From Streptococcus thermophilus (GTDB lineage Bacteria > Bacillota > Bacilli > Lactobacillales > Streptococcaceae), in assembly GCF_010120595.1 (NCBI RefSeq), contig NZ_CP038020.1, forward strand, positions 682,001-746,000: DNA of 64,000 nt. Reading direction: 5' to 3'. Of the stretch, positions 26,771-36,548 are shown one piece after another (the stretch's first letter is position 1; every line of letters begins with the position of its first letter). Both the position numbers and the translations under genes were made by a program. The notes beneath the pieces were generated by a model. It was given only the letters and a program-made list of their open reading frames with translations, ran no database searches and was not told the origin of the DNA.

Positions 26771-27979
26771 TTGAATAAAAAAGAACAACAAAATACATAT
26801 TTACTTGTAGGGAGCCGTATTATTTCTCGTGTTGGAGATATTATGTTTGACTTTGCGAATAACACTTTTTTATCGAGTGTAAATGTTAAGTCACTTATGT
26901 TAGTTGGTATTTATCAGACATTAGAAAACATCATCAGTGTGATTTTTAATCTTTTTGGTGGTGTTCTGTCTGATAACTTTCAAAGAAAACGGATTATCAT
27001 TTTAACAGATATTTTAAGCGGAGTATTGTGTCTTGCCTTATCTTTTATTTCTAATCAGCAGTGGTTGATTTATGCTGTGGTTATCACAAACATTATATTA
27101 GCTTTTTTCTCATCATTTTCAGGCCCTGCTTATAAGGCTTTTACTAAAGAAGTGGTGGAAGCAGATAATATTTCAAAACTAAACTCATTACTAGAATCGT
27201 TTATAACGGTAGTTAAAGTCGTTGTTCCCCTGGTATCGGTATCTCTATACGGTTTACTAGGATTATATGGTATTTTACGTCTAGATGGGATAACATTTAT
27301 TGCATCTGGGTTGCTTATTCTCTTTATTCGTCCCATACTTGAAGAAAGTACTGGGAAACAGGTGTTTTCATTATCGAAAATCTTTTCAGATCTTTTTGAA
27401 GGAGGAAGGTATCTAGCTAGTCAAAAGGAAATTTTGTACTTGGTTATTTTATCTGCGATTGTTAATTTCTTTTTAGCAGCTTATAATCTGTTGTTACCAT
27501 ATAGCAATCAGATGTTCCCAAGAGTTACCGTTGGCTTATACGGTGTTTTCCTAGGAGCAGAAGCAGTAGGTGGTCTTATTGGAGCGTCTTTAAGCAGTAT
27601 TCTCAATAAAGTTTTGAAAATAAAAACAATGATTTTATATCTTGGAGTATCAGGTGTTTTTCTATCTTTGACACCTATGGTATACTGTGTTTTTCCAAGT
27701 GCTTATATGCTTGCGTTATATCCTGCTTTATTCAACTTGTTTTTGACTATGTTCAACTTACAGTTTTTTTCATATATCCAAAAGAATGTGGATAATGTCT
27801 TTCTTGGTAGAGTTTTTGGGATTATTTTTACTGTTGCAATTTTATTTATGCCCATTGGGACAATGACATTTACTTTTCTTTTAAGCCCTAAAAATATCTT
27901 TAATTTTGTTATCGTTGGTTTATCTATAGGAGGTATTTCGCTTCTCTTTTATAGGATTTTTAGCAAAAGATTGAGGTAA
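26771..27979 (+). CDS. MFS transporter, probable exporter of the island's product
   Basis: A 402-residue protein with about twelve hydrophobic segments. The loop between segments 2 and 3 reads GGVLSDNFQRKRIIILTDI, a good match to the MFS signature GxxxDrxGRRr, and the early SRVGDIMFDFANNTF is typical of the MacrolideEfflux/MFS_3-like group. It starts with TTG behind TGAGGAG and lies 25 bases after the Nudix fusion, completing a three-gene operon behind the SHP-like peptide. Export of the NRPS-derived compound, or self-protection, is inferred from position. It has no peptidase or ATPase domain. Confidence 0.85.
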   Translation: MNKKEQQNTYLLVGSRIISRVGDIMFDFANNTFLSSVNVKSLMLVGIYQTLENIISVIFNLFGGVLSDNFQRKRIIILTDILSGVLCLALSFISNQQWLIYAVVITNIILAFFSSFSGPAYKAFTKEVVEADNISKLNSLLESFITVVKVVVPLVSVSLYGLLGLYGILRLDGITFIASGLLILFIRPILEESTGKQVFSLSKIFSDLFEGGRYLASQKEILYLVILSAIVNFFLAAYNLLLPYSNQMFPRVTVGLYGVFLGAEAVGGLIGASLSSILNKVLKIKTMILYLGVSGVFLSLTPMVYCVFPSAYMLALYPALFNLFLTMFNLQFFSYIQKNVDNVFLGRVFGIIFTVAILFMPIGTMTFTFLLSPKNIFNFVIVGLSIGGISLLFYRIFSKRLR

Positions 27980-28177
27980 ATTTTCAGAGTAATTTTAGCT
28001 CCGATGGCGTAGTAAAATTGCTTAGTAAAGTCACAATTTATATACTTGTTAGGGCAACCATTACACACATAAGGTAATCGTTTTAGAAGTGGGCGGGCCT
28101 CACATTTTGAGTGTTGATTGATTCCTTGATGGTAAGGTGTTTACATACTTTTTTAGAGACAGTAGATGGGTCGCCGA
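27980..28177. other. Gap after the MFS gene
   Basis: About 200 bases holding no convincing gene. It leads without a clear terminator into a reversed IS110-type transposase remnant and may include flanking sequence of that element. Confidence 0.4.
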
Positions 28178-28557
28178 TTAGTTTAGAAATAGCTCTAAAT
28201 GTCTTGTTCGTTTCTCATAAAAGTCAGCGATATTGCAGGGATTGGTATGACTAGCTGAAGCGATGTTGTGAATGTACTTGAACAAGATTTTACTGGCATA
28301 GGGATTCCCTCGTTTAGTGATGTGTTCCTTAGCGAGAAAGTTCCCAGATTCATAGTGTCTCAGGTCAATGCCAATAAAAGCGTTGATTTGATTGGTATAC
28401 TGCGACGAATATCTCCCAATTCGCCAATGATAGATGTCGCTGTGGTTTCTGCGATGCCAGGAATTGACCGTAAGATGTCATACTCTGGTAAAGGCTGAGC
28501 TAGAGCTACCATGTCGTTTAAGACAACCCGTCTGCGTTCAGAAAGACGAAGCAATTC
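28178..28557 (-). pseudogene. IS110-family transposase remnant
   Basis: On the minus strand an internal-to-C-terminal piece of an IS110-type transposase is readable: RSIPGIAETTATSIIGELGD (helix-hairpin-helix region), then after a frameshift near 28385 IGIDLRHYESGNFLAKEHIT, KRGNPYASKILFKYIHNIA and NPCNIADFYEKR, ending at a stop at 28178. The N-terminal catalytic half is missing. The right break falls exactly at the start of repeat copy 2, where GGCTCTTTGTCAA also mimics the ISL3 end, so this is a rearrangement junction. Confidence 0.82.
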
Positions 28558-28587
28558 GGCTCTTTGTCAAACAATTGATATTTTTAG

Positions 28588-28608
28588 GTGATAGTATTTT
28601 CTTATCAC
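28588..28608 (+). promoter_or_regulatory. Inverted repeat upstream of lipoprotein gene copy 2
   Basis: Same GTGATA and TATCAC pair with nine-base spacing as in copy 1; fully conserved in both copies. Confidence 0.4.
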
Positions 28609-28685
28609 TTTGATTATGTTTAAGTATTAGTTAAGCTTAGTGAATTCTGTTACAATAAAAACAATCAATCTCAAAGGAGAGTATT

Positions 28686-29534
28686 ATGAAACTTAAAAAA
28701 ATTCTTGGAATTACGGGTGTAGCCATTGCTTCAGTGGCTTTGCTTGCTGCATGTTCATCTAAATCACCAAAAGAAGCATCTAAATCTTCAGGTGCTAAAG
28801 AAACAATTAACTTTGCCACTGTTGGGACAACAGCACCGTTCTCATATGAAGAAAACGGGGAATTGACTGGTTACGATGTGGAAGTGGCTAAAGCAGTCTT
28901 CAAAGACTCTGACAAATATGAAGTGAAATTCCAAAAAACAGAATGGTCTTCAGTCTTCACAGGTCTTGACTCAGCTAAATACCAAATGGCTGGGAACAAT
29001 ATCTCTTATTCAGAAGAACGTGCCCAAAAATATCTCTTCTCATATCCAATTGGTACCACACCAGCTGTTTTGACTGTTCCAAAAGATAGTAATATTAAGA
29101 AATATGATGATATTGCTGGACACTCAACGCAGGTTGTTCAAGGAACAACGACAGCTACTCAATTGACAGAGTTTAATGATAAACATTCAGACAAGCCAGT
29201 TGAACTTAACTACACAAATGAAAATATTACACAAATGTTGACAAGTTTGAATGAAGGCAAGTATGACTTCAAGATCTTTGATGCACCAACTGTTAATGCA
29301 ATCATCAAAAACAATAAATTGAGCAACTTGAAGACTATTGAGCTTAAATCTGATGAACAACCATACATCTACTTCTTGTTCGCAGATAATCAAAAAGATC
29401 TTCAAAAATTTGTAAACAAACGTTTGGAAGAACTCCAAAAAGATGGTACTTTGGCTAAGTTGGCTGAAAAATTCCTTGGAAATAAAGATTATATTCCAAC
29501 TAAAGACGCTTTGAAAGTTCCAAGCAAAAAATAA
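28686..29534 (+). CDS. Amino-acid ABC transporter substrate-binding lipoprotein, copy 2 (cystine/polar type)
   Basis: Paralogue of the gene at 21173, also 282 residues, with the same signal peptide and lipobox Cys23. Differences from copy 1 are conservative and scattered (Thr for Ile in GTTAPF, Asp for Asn in FKDSD, Gly for Ala in YPIGTT, Leu for Phe near KFLGN), and both copies look functional. It precedes the methionine uptake genes, the order I recall in other streptococci (binding protein, metQ, dipeptidase, metN, metI), so this is probably the original position. An ISL3 element now separates it from metQ. Confidence 0.9.
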   Translation: MKLKKILGITGVAIASVALLAACSSKSPKEASKSSGAKETINFATVGTTAPFSYEENGELTGYDVEVAKAVFKDSDKYEVKFQKTEWSSVFTGLDSAKYQMAGNNISYSEERAQKYLFSYPIGTTPAVLTVPKDSNIKKYDDIAGHSTQVVQGTTTATQLTEFNDKHSDKPVELNYTNENITQMLTSLNEGKYDFKIFDAPTVNAIIKNNKLSNLKTIELKSDEQPYIYFLFADNQKDLQKFVNKRLEELQKDGTLAKLAEKFLGNKDYIPTKDALKVPSKK

Positions 29535-29580
29535 GAAAGGAGGTGGGAATGATTCTCAGCTTTTCCATATAATTAAAATC

Positions 29581-30991
29581 GGCTCTTTGTCAACTGTAGT
29601 GGGTGACGAAAAGCTAACATCTAGAGAGGACCGGATAGGTCCTTTTTTTATGTATGTTCAGTGTGATGAAGACACGCTTCTTAAAGTTGATAAAGTTTCT
29701 AAAACCGAAGCCCAAACGTTTGATGTCTTTGATCAACTTATTAGTCGCTTCAAGTTTCGCGTTTGAATAGTCCGTTTCTAGTGCGTTTTTGATGTATTGC
29801 TTGTGTCTAAGAAAAGTCCTAAAGACAGTTTGAAAATAATGATTGACCTTGCTCCTATTTTCCTCTATCAGTTCAAAGAACTCATCTACTCTCTTCTCCT
29901 GAAAGTGAAAAAGCAAAAGCTGATAAAGTGTATAGTAGTCAGTAAGCTCTTTTGAAAAGACTAGTGTCTTCGCAACAACTTCATGTGGTGCTAAAGTTTG
30001 GCGGAAAGTCTTTGAATAAAAAGAGTTGAGAGATAGTTTACGGCTGTCCTTTTGGAAGAGTCGCCAGTGATTTTTCAGGGCTCGATAGGGTAGTGACTTC
30101 TTATCGAACTGGTTCATAATTGCAATTCTTGTCTTTAAAAAGGCACGTCCAAGGTGCTGGATGATGTGGAAACGATCAAGAACGATTTTTGCGTTTGGAA
30201 AGAGCTTGCGAGCCAGTGGAATATAAGCTCCAGACATATCCATCGTGATAAACTGTACCTGTTGTCGGACTTTCAATGGATACTTCAAAAAGTAGTTTCG
30301 TATAGTAGTTTGGCGGCGATTATCAAGGATGGTTATGAGTTCGTTTGTCTCATAATTCTGCGCCACAAAAGCCAATTCCCCTTTCTTGAACCCAAACTCA
30401 TCCCAGGACATAACAGCAGGGAGTTTGTCATAATGTTCCTTGAAAGTAAACTGATCAAGCTTACGATAGACAGTGGACGTCGACACGCGAAGTCTTCTTG
30501 CAATATCAGTTAGTGACACCTTCTCAGTTAGGAGTTGTGTAACTTTTTGTCGGACTAGATTGGAGATTTAGCAGTTTTTCTCAACGATAGATGTCTCAGC
30601 TACCGTGACTCTCCTACAATTTTTACACTGGAAATGACGTTTTTTCAGACGTAGTAGAGTTGGCGTTCCCGCTTGCTCGAGAAGAGGGATTTTAGAAGGC
30701 TTTTGAAAGTCGTACTTGATCATCTTTCCATGGCAATGAGGACATGATGGTGCAGGGTAATCAAATTTTGCTTGAATCTCGATATGAGTGTCAGTTTCAA
30801 AAACAAGTGAAATCTTGATATTTTGGTCTTTGATTCCGATTAATTCTGTGTTATTCTTAATAAGTCTCATAAGTTCTTCCTAATGATGGTTTGGTTGCTT
30901 TTCATTATAGTTCTTATGGGACTTTTTGTGTACACTCAAAAAGCTCTATAATCCCTACAGTAGTTTTACCCACTACAGAAATTATAGAGCC
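29581..30991 (-). mobile_element. ISL3-family insertion sequence (IS1193-like) with 8-bp target duplication
   Basis: The left end starts GGCTCTTTGTCAACTGTAG and the right end, read on the minus strand, starts GGCTCTATAATTTCTGTAG; these are imperfect inverted repeats. Directly outside both ends is TTAAAATC (29573-29580 and 30992-30999), an 8-bp target duplication as made by ISL3 elements. Total length is about 1.41 kb. The transposase gene inside is interrupted by a stop codon. The IS1193 name is from recollection of S. thermophilus elements. Confidence 0.93.
29614..30870 (-). pseudogene. ISL3-family transposase with one in-frame stop
   Basis: The N-terminal 100 codons (30870 to 30568) encode the zinc-finger part, with CPHCHGKMIKYDF and FQCKNCRRVTVAE. 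After an in-frame TAA at 30568-30570 the same frame continues ISNLVRQKVTQLL, the helix-turn-helix DIARRLRVSTSTVYRKL, and the DDE catalytic core with VMSWDEFGFKKG, FITMDMSGAYIPLARKLFPN and VLDRFHIIQHLGRA, ending at 29614. A single change of a sense codon such as CAA to TAA explains the break, so the element is recently inactivated and has no frameshift. Confidence 0.93.
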
Positions 30992-31009
30992 TTAAAATCT
31001 AGGACACAT

Positions 31010-31026
31010 TATAGTTAAAAACTATA
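31010..31026 (+). promoter_or_regulatory. MetR/MtaR-type operator upstream of metQ
   Basis: The perfect palindrome TATAGTTAAAAACTATA has the form of the streptococcal MetR/MtaR box described for methionine genes. It lies 87 bases before the metQ start and only 11 bases beyond the ISL3 target duplication, so the insertion left it intact. Confidence 0.75.
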
Positions 31027-31112
31027 GATATATACAATTATAAACAATTTGCTACAATTCTCATCTTATGGGATAATAATTTAACACTTAAAACAATTAA
31101 AGGGAGTTCGTT

Positions 31113-32015
31113 ATGAAATTTAAAAAAATTCTTGGAATTACAGGATTGGCAGTTGCTTCAACAGTAGCCTTGGCTGCTTGTGGTGCCGGTGGTAACAAAT
31201 CTGCTAAAGATGATAAAACATTGACAGTTGGTATCATGACTTTGGATGATACAACTGAGCCAGTGTGGGATAAAGTCAAAGAATTGGCTAAAGACAAGGG
31301 TGTTACAATTGACTTGAAAGAGTTCACAGACTATAATCAACCAAATGAGGCTCTTAAAAATGGTGAAATCGACGTTAATGCTTTCCAACACATCTATTTC
31401 TTGAACAACTGGAACAAAGAAAATAAAGGTGATCTCGTTCCAGTAGCTGATACACTCCTTAGCCCAATCCACCTTTTCTCAGGAACTGAAAACGGTAAAG
31501 CTAAGTATAAGGATGTTAAAGAGCTTCCAGAGGGAGCTACTATCTCAGTACCTAACGATAGTACAAACGAAAGTCGCGCTTTGACTCTCCTTCAAACAGC
31601 TGGTTTGCTTAAGTTGGATGTTAAAGATGGCGAATTGGCAACTATCAAGAATATTTCTGAAAATCCAAAGAAATTGGAGATCAAAGAAATCTCTGCTGAA
31701 CAAGCTGCCCAAACTCTTTCATCAGTAGACGCTGCAGTTGTTAACAACTCATATGCACAACAACAAAATGTTGACTATAACACAACCCTCTTCCAAGAAG
31801 ATCCAAGTCAAGATTTGAAAGAATGGGTTAATATCATTGCAGCTAATAAAGATTGGGAAAAATCAAACAAATCCGATGCTATCAAGACTTTGATTAAGGC
31901 TTACCAAAATGATGAAGTTGCCCAAATCATTTATGATGCTTCTAACAAAGTTGACCTTCCAGCATGGAAAGGTGCACCAACACGAGATCAATTGGAAGCT
32001 AATTCAAAGAAATAA
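31113..32015 (+). CDS. metQ: Methionine ABC transporter substrate-binding lipoprotein MetQ
   Basis: An NlpA/MetQ-type lipoprotein that presents D/L-methionine or related peptides to MetNI. The 300-residue precursor has a signal peptide with lipobox LAAC (Cys23). Family motifs include LKEFTDYNQPNEALKNGEID-VNAFQH, ISVPNDSTNESRALTLLQ and AAVVNNSYAQQ. AGGGAG precedes the ATG at 31113. It sits downstream of a MetR/MtaR-type palindrome and upstream of metN and metI, with a broken dipeptidase gene in between. Confidence 0.94.
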   Translation: MKFKKILGITGLAVASTVALAACGAGGNKSAKDDKTLTVGIMTLDDTTEPVWDKVKELAKDKGVTIDLKEFTDYNQPNEALKNGEIDVNAFQHIYFLNNWNKENKGDLVPVADTLLSPIHLFSGTENGKAKYKDVKELPEGATISVPNDSTNESRALTLLQTAGLLKLDVKDGELATIKNISENPKKLEIKEISAEQAAQTLSSVDAAVVNNSYAQQQNVDYNTTLFQEDPSQDLKEWVNIIAANKDWEKSNKSDAIKTLIKAYQNDEVAQIIYDASNKVDLPAWKGAPTRDQLEANSKK

Positions 32016-32076
32016 GCTAAGGGCGAAAGGGCGTGTGAGAGCACACCATTTTGTCGTATATGAAGAAGTCAATTTG

Positions 32077-33451
32077 ATGGCATTTCCTAGTGAAGAAGAG
32101 CAGCTACGAAAGTTTCGTAATGATGAAGTTGCTCAGCACTATTTTGAAGTTTTGAGAACTTTGATTTCTAAAAAATCTATTTTTGCTCAAAATATTGGTC
32201 TCTATGACGTTGCTGCTTACCTCGGTGAAATTTTTTCTCGTGTAGGAGCAGAGGTAACTGTTGACGAGACCTATGCGGCACCTTTTGTCTTGGCGAAATT
32301 CAAGAGTCCAAATCCAGATGCGAAAACAATTATTTTCTATCAACACTATGACACTGTTCCTGCGGACAATGATCAACCATGGACGGATGATCCTTTCCGT
32401 TTGACAGTTCGTAAGGGTTACATGTATGGTCGTGGTGTCGATGATGATAAGGGGCATATTACAGCTCGGTTGACAGCTCTTCGTAAGTATATTCGCGAGG
32501 TCGGAGAACCTTCCTGTTAATATTACCTTTATGATGGAGGGGGCTGAGGAGTCTGCTTCGACTGACCTTGGAAAATATTTAGAAAAATACCGTGATGACC
32601 TTCTCCCAGCAGACTTATTGGTTTGGGAACAAGGAAATCGAAATAGTAAAGGACAATTAGAAATTACGGGTGGCAACAAGGGGATTATTACCTTTGACTT
32701 GTCTGTCGAGAGTGCGGATGTTGATATCCACTCTAAATTTGGTGCGGTTATTGAATCTGCTTCCTGGTACTTACTCAATGCTATTTCAAGTATGCGTGAT
32801 GATCATGGACGTATTCTTATCGATGGTATCTATGGAAAAATTATCCAGCCAAATGAACGTGAAATGGATCTTATCGAGACTTACGCCATTGAAAATGCAG
32901 ATAGCCTCCGTAAGATTTATGACTTAAAACTACCAATTTTGGAAAGCGACCGTCGTGCTTTCTTAAAAACGTATTATTTTTAGCCAGCTCTTTCTATTGA
33001 AGGGATTTCGACAGGTTATCAGGGGCAAGGTGTTAAGACCATTCTGCCAGCTCAAGCCAAAGCTAAGATGGAGATGCGCTTGGTCCCTGGTTTGACATCT
33101 GAGTATGTTTTGGATTGTATCAAGGCTCACCTCAAAAAAGAGGGTTTTGACCGTATCAAGGGAACCTTCACTCTTGGTGAAGAAAGTTATCGTAGTGATA
33201 TGTCAGCTCCTGCTATTGTCAACGTTATTGAGTTGGCAAAAGGCTTTTATGAGGAAGGTGTCGCTGTACTTCCGACAGCTGCAGGCACAGGTCCTATGCA
33301 TATGATTTACGAGGCTTTGGGTGTTCCTATGGTAGCTTTTGGTATAGGAAATGCTAATAGTCGAGATCATGGTGGGGATGGAAATGTTAGCCTAGCAGAT
33401 TACTACACCCATATTGAACTAATTAAGGAATTAATCGCAAATTATGAGTAA
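32077..33451 (+). pseudogene. M20 dipeptidase gene, inactivated
   Basis: The pieces make up a zinc dipeptidase of about 457 residues of the M20/PepV-like group. The start at 32077 gives FPSEEEQLRKFRNDEVAQHY, and the metal motif YQHYDTVPAD and YGRGVDDDKGHI are intact. A one-base insertion near 32506-32509 (GGAGAACCTT in place of GGAGACCTT) shifts the frame before VNITFMMEGAEESAS, and a TAG at 32981-32983 interrupts the lid domain. The rest runs to GIGNANSRDHGGDGNVSL and overlaps metN by eight bases. In related streptococci an intact dipeptidase occupies this slot between metQ and metN (family knowledge). Confidence 0.92.
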
Positions 33452-34511
33452 TGTCATTATTGATTTGAAAAATATTGATATCACCTTTACGCAGAAACGT
33501 CGCACTATTCAAGCGGTTAAGGATGTGTCCATCCAGATTGAAAAAGGTGATATTTACGGAATCGTTGGCTATTCAGGGGCTGGTAAATCTACTCTTGTTC
33601 GTGCGATCAATCTTTTACAAGTACCTACAGCTGGTAAAATCACTATCGGTGAAGATGTGACTTTTGAGGACGGTAAGGTTCAATTGTCGACAAAAGAATT
33701 GCGCCAGAAACGTCAAACGATTGGGATGATTTTCCAACACTTTAACCTTATGGCTCAAAAGACGGCTTATGAAAATGTAGCTTTTGCTCTTCGTCATTCT
33801 AAACTAAGCAATGAAGAGAAAGACAAAAAAATTCGTGGTCTTTTGGAATTGGTTGATTTGGCTGATCGTGCCGAAAACTATCCTGCACAGTTGTCAGGTG
33901 GTCAAAAACAACGTGTAGCGATTGCCCGTGCCTTGGCTAATGATCCTGAAATCTTGATTTCAGATGAGTCTACCTCAGCTCTTGACCCAAAAACAACTAA
34001 GCAGATCCTTTCACTTTTGCAGGATTTGAATAAAAAGCTTGGTTTGACAGTGGTTATGATCACCCACGAAATGCAAATTGTTAAAGACATTTGTAACCGT
34101 GTGGCTGTTATGCAAAATGGTCAACTTTTGGAAGAAGGAAGTGTTCTTGATATCTTTTCAAACCCACAAGAGGATTTGACGCAAGAATTTATTGAAACTG
34201 CAGCAGGGATTGAGGATGCCTTGGCTAAGATTAATGCACAACCTTTGGTGAAAAACTTACCTGCATCTGCACTTCTTGTTCAGCTTAAATATGTAGGTTC
34301 TTCAACAGATAGACCCCTTTTTACTGAAATCTTCAAAGACTTTGGCGTTTCAGGTAATATTCTTTATGGAAATGTTGAGATTCTCGGTGATACCCCTGTT
34401 GGTGAATTGGTCGTTGTTTTAGATGGTGATTCTGATAAGGTTATTGCTGCGCTAAAAGCGATTGAAAATGCAGGTGTTAGCTTGCGAGTACTTAAGAAAG
34501 GAGCCCAATAA
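33444..34511 (+). CDS. metN: Methionine ABC transporter ATP-binding protein MetN
   Basis: ATPase of the MetNIQ importer. The 355 residues carry Walker [11 protein letters not shown]-loop IFQHFNLM, signature [10 protein letters not shown] and Walker [14 protein letters not shown], followed by a C-terminal NIL domain (about 270-355) that in characterised MetN binds methionine and shuts down transport. It starts inside the end of the broken dipeptidase gene and ends overlapping metI by one base. Confidence 0.96.
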   Translation: MSNVIIDLKNIDITFTQKRRTIQAVKDVSIQIEKGDIYGIVGYSGAGKSTLVRAINLLQVPTAGKITIGEDVTFEDGKVQLSTKELRQKRQTIGMIFQHFNLMAQKTAYENVAFALRHSKLSNEEKDKKIRGLLELVDLADRAENYPAQLSGGQKQRVAIARALANDPEILISDESTSALDPKTTKQILSLLQDLNKKLGLTVVMITHEMQIVKDICNRVAVMQNGQLLEEGSVLDIFSNPQEDLTQEFIETAAGIEDALAKINAQPLVKNLPASALLVQLKYVGSSTDRPLFTEIFKDFGVSGNILYGNVEILGDTPVGELVVVLDGDSDKVIAALKAIENAGVSLRVLKKGAQ

Positions 34512-35203
34512 TGTCAGATTGGATTCAACAAAACTTTCCAGATATTTATCGTATCGGTATGCGGGGGGCTAACTCTTGGCCAGATGCCATCTATGCGACA
34601 CTTTATATGACTGTGATTTCCTTCATCATTGGTGGGCTTCTCGGTCTCATTATGGGTCTCTTCTTAGTATTGACAGGTCCTCGCGGTGTCATTGAAAATA
34701 AATTTATTTTCCAAATCTTGGATAAAATTACTTCAATCTTTCGTGCCATTCCTTTCATCATCCTCTTGGCCATTTTGAAAGACTTCACTTACTTTATCGT
34801 AGGGACTAACCTTGGTAAGACAGCGGCTTTGGTTCCATTATCAGCTGCAACCTTCCCATTCTTTGCACGTCAAGTACAGGTGGTACTGGCAGACTTAGAC
34901 CGTGGAGTGATTGAAGCAGCACAAGCTAGTGGTGCAAATCTTTGGGACACGATTAAGGTTTATCTTGGCGAAGGACTCCCAGAATTGGTTCGTGTATCAA
35001 CAGTGACTTTGATTTCCCTTGTGGGTGAAACTGCCATGGCTGGAGCTATCGGTTCAGGTGGTCTCGGATACATCGCCATCTACTACGGATACAATCGTTC
35101 AAGTACATCAGTTACCATCTTGGCAACCTTCTTGATTTTGATTTTGATTTTCCTTATTCAGTTTCTCGGTGATTTCTTGACCCGTAAGTTGAGTCATAAA
35201 TAG
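34511..35203 (+). CDS. metI: Methionine ABC transporter permease MetI (MetP)
   Basis: Membrane channel of the methionine importer. The 230-residue protein has five to six membrane helices and the ABC permease coupling loop EAAQASGANLWDTIKVYLGE-GLPELVR. MetI-type features include RAIPFIILLAILKDFTYFIVG and GETAMAGAIGSGGLGYIAI. Start and stop overlap metN by one base, and a terminator follows. Confidence 0.95.
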   Translation: MSDWIQQNFPDIYRIGMRGANSWPDAIYATLYMTVISFIIGGLLGLIMGLFLVLTGPRGVIENKFIFQILDKITSIFRAIPFIILLAILKDFTYFIVGTNLGKTAALVPLSAATFPFFARQVQVVLADLDRGVIEAAQASGANLWDTIKVYLGEGLPELVRVSTVTLISLVGETAMAGAIGSGGLGYIAIYYGYNRSSTSVTILATFLILILIFLIQFLGDFLTRKLSHK

Positions 35204-35210
35204 AATTTGA

Positions 35211-35235
35211 AAGCCTATTATCAAAGGCTTTTTTT
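35211..35235 (+). terminator. Terminator after metI
   Basis: AAGCCT and AGGCTT pair around an eight-base loop with seven T following. Confidence 0.75.
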
Positions 35236-35325
35236 CATATCTTGACGATTTCAGTAATTTATCATAATATGGAAACTGTATAATACTTTGTGGTTGCCCT
35301 AATCACAAAAAGGAGTTAATTAGTT

Positions 35326-36534
35326 ATGAAACGTTTTATTTCAGCTTGGAATAGGACCAGTCTGATTAAGCGTATTGCCATTGGTGTGGTAATTGGCGCT
35401 ATACTTGGTTTACTGATTCCAAAGATTACGGTTATTGGTCTTTTGGGAGACATGTTTGTTGGTGGATTAAAGGCGATTGCACCACTCTTGGTTTCCGCTT
35501 TGGTTGCGAATGCCCTCTCTCAAACACGTGAAGGTCAGCAGAGTAACATGAAGACAGTTATTGTGCTTTATCTCTTTGGTACCTTTGCGGCTGCTTTGAC
35601 AGCTGTTATTTCTCACTATATTTTTCCAATTTCCTTAAAATTAGGAGCAGCCTCAGCTACTAAGGCGGCTGCACCTCAAGGGGTCGGTGAGGTCTTTAAG
35701 GATTTGATGCTTAAAATGGTAGACAATCCTATCAACGCTTTGTCTCAAGCCAATTACATTGGTGTTTTAGTATGGTCTGTCGTTTTTGGTTTTGCCATGC
35801 GAACAGCTAGTGAGCACACTAAAGAATTGCTGCATACCTTAGCAGAAGTAACTTCTCAAATCGTACGTTGGATTATTAATCTAGCGCCATTTGGAATCCT
35901 TGGTCTTGTCTTTGATACTATTTCTAAGAATGGCGTTGGTGTTTTGGCAGATTATGGTGCCTTAATCCTTGTTTTAGTTGGAACAATGACCTTTGTTGCT
36001 TTGGTTATTAATCCTATCATTGCATTTGTGATGATGGGTAAAAATCCTTTCCCATTGGTTTTCCGTTGCTTGAAAGATTCAGGGATTACAGCCTTCTTTA
36101 CTCGCTCTTCAGCGGCTAATATCCCCGTTAACCTTCAATTGTGTGAGGACCTTGGCTTGAATCCTGATACCTATTCGGTTTCTATCCCTCTAGGGTCAAC
36201 TATTAACATGGCAGGAGCGGCTGTGACAATCAATGTTTTGACGCTTGCTGCAGTGACTACTTTGGGAATTGAGGTTGATTTTGCAACAGCCTTTATTCTT
36301 AGTGTGGTTTCAACTATTTCTGCTTGCGGTGCCTCAGGTATTGCAGGAGGTTCCCTCCTCTTGGTACCCGTAGCATGCAGCCTCTTTGGGATCTCAAATG
36401 ATTTAGCTATGCAAGTTGTTGGTGTCGGCTTTATCGTCGGTGTCATCCAAGACTCTTGTGAAACAGCTCTCAACTCGTCAACAGATGTTCTTTTTACAGC
36501 AGTGGCAGAAAAAAGTCGTTGGAAGAAATCTTAG
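35326..36534 (+). CDS. sstT: Serine/threonine:sodium symporter SstT
   Basis: A Na+-driven importer of serine and threonine in the dicarboxylate/amino acid:cation symporter (DAACS) family. The 402-residue protein has about nine membrane segments and the re-entrant family motifs [20 protein letters not shown] and [20 protein letters not shown], then [19 protein letters not shown]. It starts behind AAAGGAG and is monocistronic, with terminators on both sides. Confidence 0.95.
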   Translation: MKRFISAWNRTSLIKRIAIGVVIGAILGLLIPKITVIGLLGDMFVGGLKAIAPLLVSALVANALSQTREGQQSNMKTVIVLYLFGTFAAALTAVISHYIFPISLKLGAASATKAAAPQGVGEVFKDLMLKMVDNPINALSQANYIGVLVWSVVFGFAMRTASEHTKELLHTLAEVTSQIVRWIINLAPFGILGLVFDTISKNGVGVLADYGALILVLVGTMTFVALVINPIIAFVMMGKNPFPLVFRCLKDSGITAFFTRSSAANIPVNLQLCEDLGLNPDTYSVSIPLGSTINMAGAAVTINVLTLAAVTTLGIEVDFATAFILSVVSTISACGASGIAGGSLLLVPVACSLFGISNDLAMQVVGVGFIVGVIQDSCETALNSSTDVLFTAVAEKSRWKKS

Positions 36535-36548
36535 ATAACTACTACATG

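Larger units (their letters stand above)
28561..29539. repeat. Direct repeat copy 2
   Basis: Second copy of the segment at 21049-22026, in the same orientation, including the upstream inverted repeat, promoter and whole lipoprotein gene. After GAAAG the two copies diverge: this copy continues into GGAGGTGGGAATG and native sequence, so it probably keeps the ancestral right flank. Confidence 0.92.

Noticed and set aside
27130..27336. Minus-strand frame inside the MFS gene
   Set aside because: Antisense to a clear membrane protein, without a ribosome site or recognisable motif.
31909..32076. Dipeptidase start inside metQ
   Set aside because: It would overlap the conserved metQ C-terminus by about 100 bases. 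The ATG at 32077 gives the family N-terminus.
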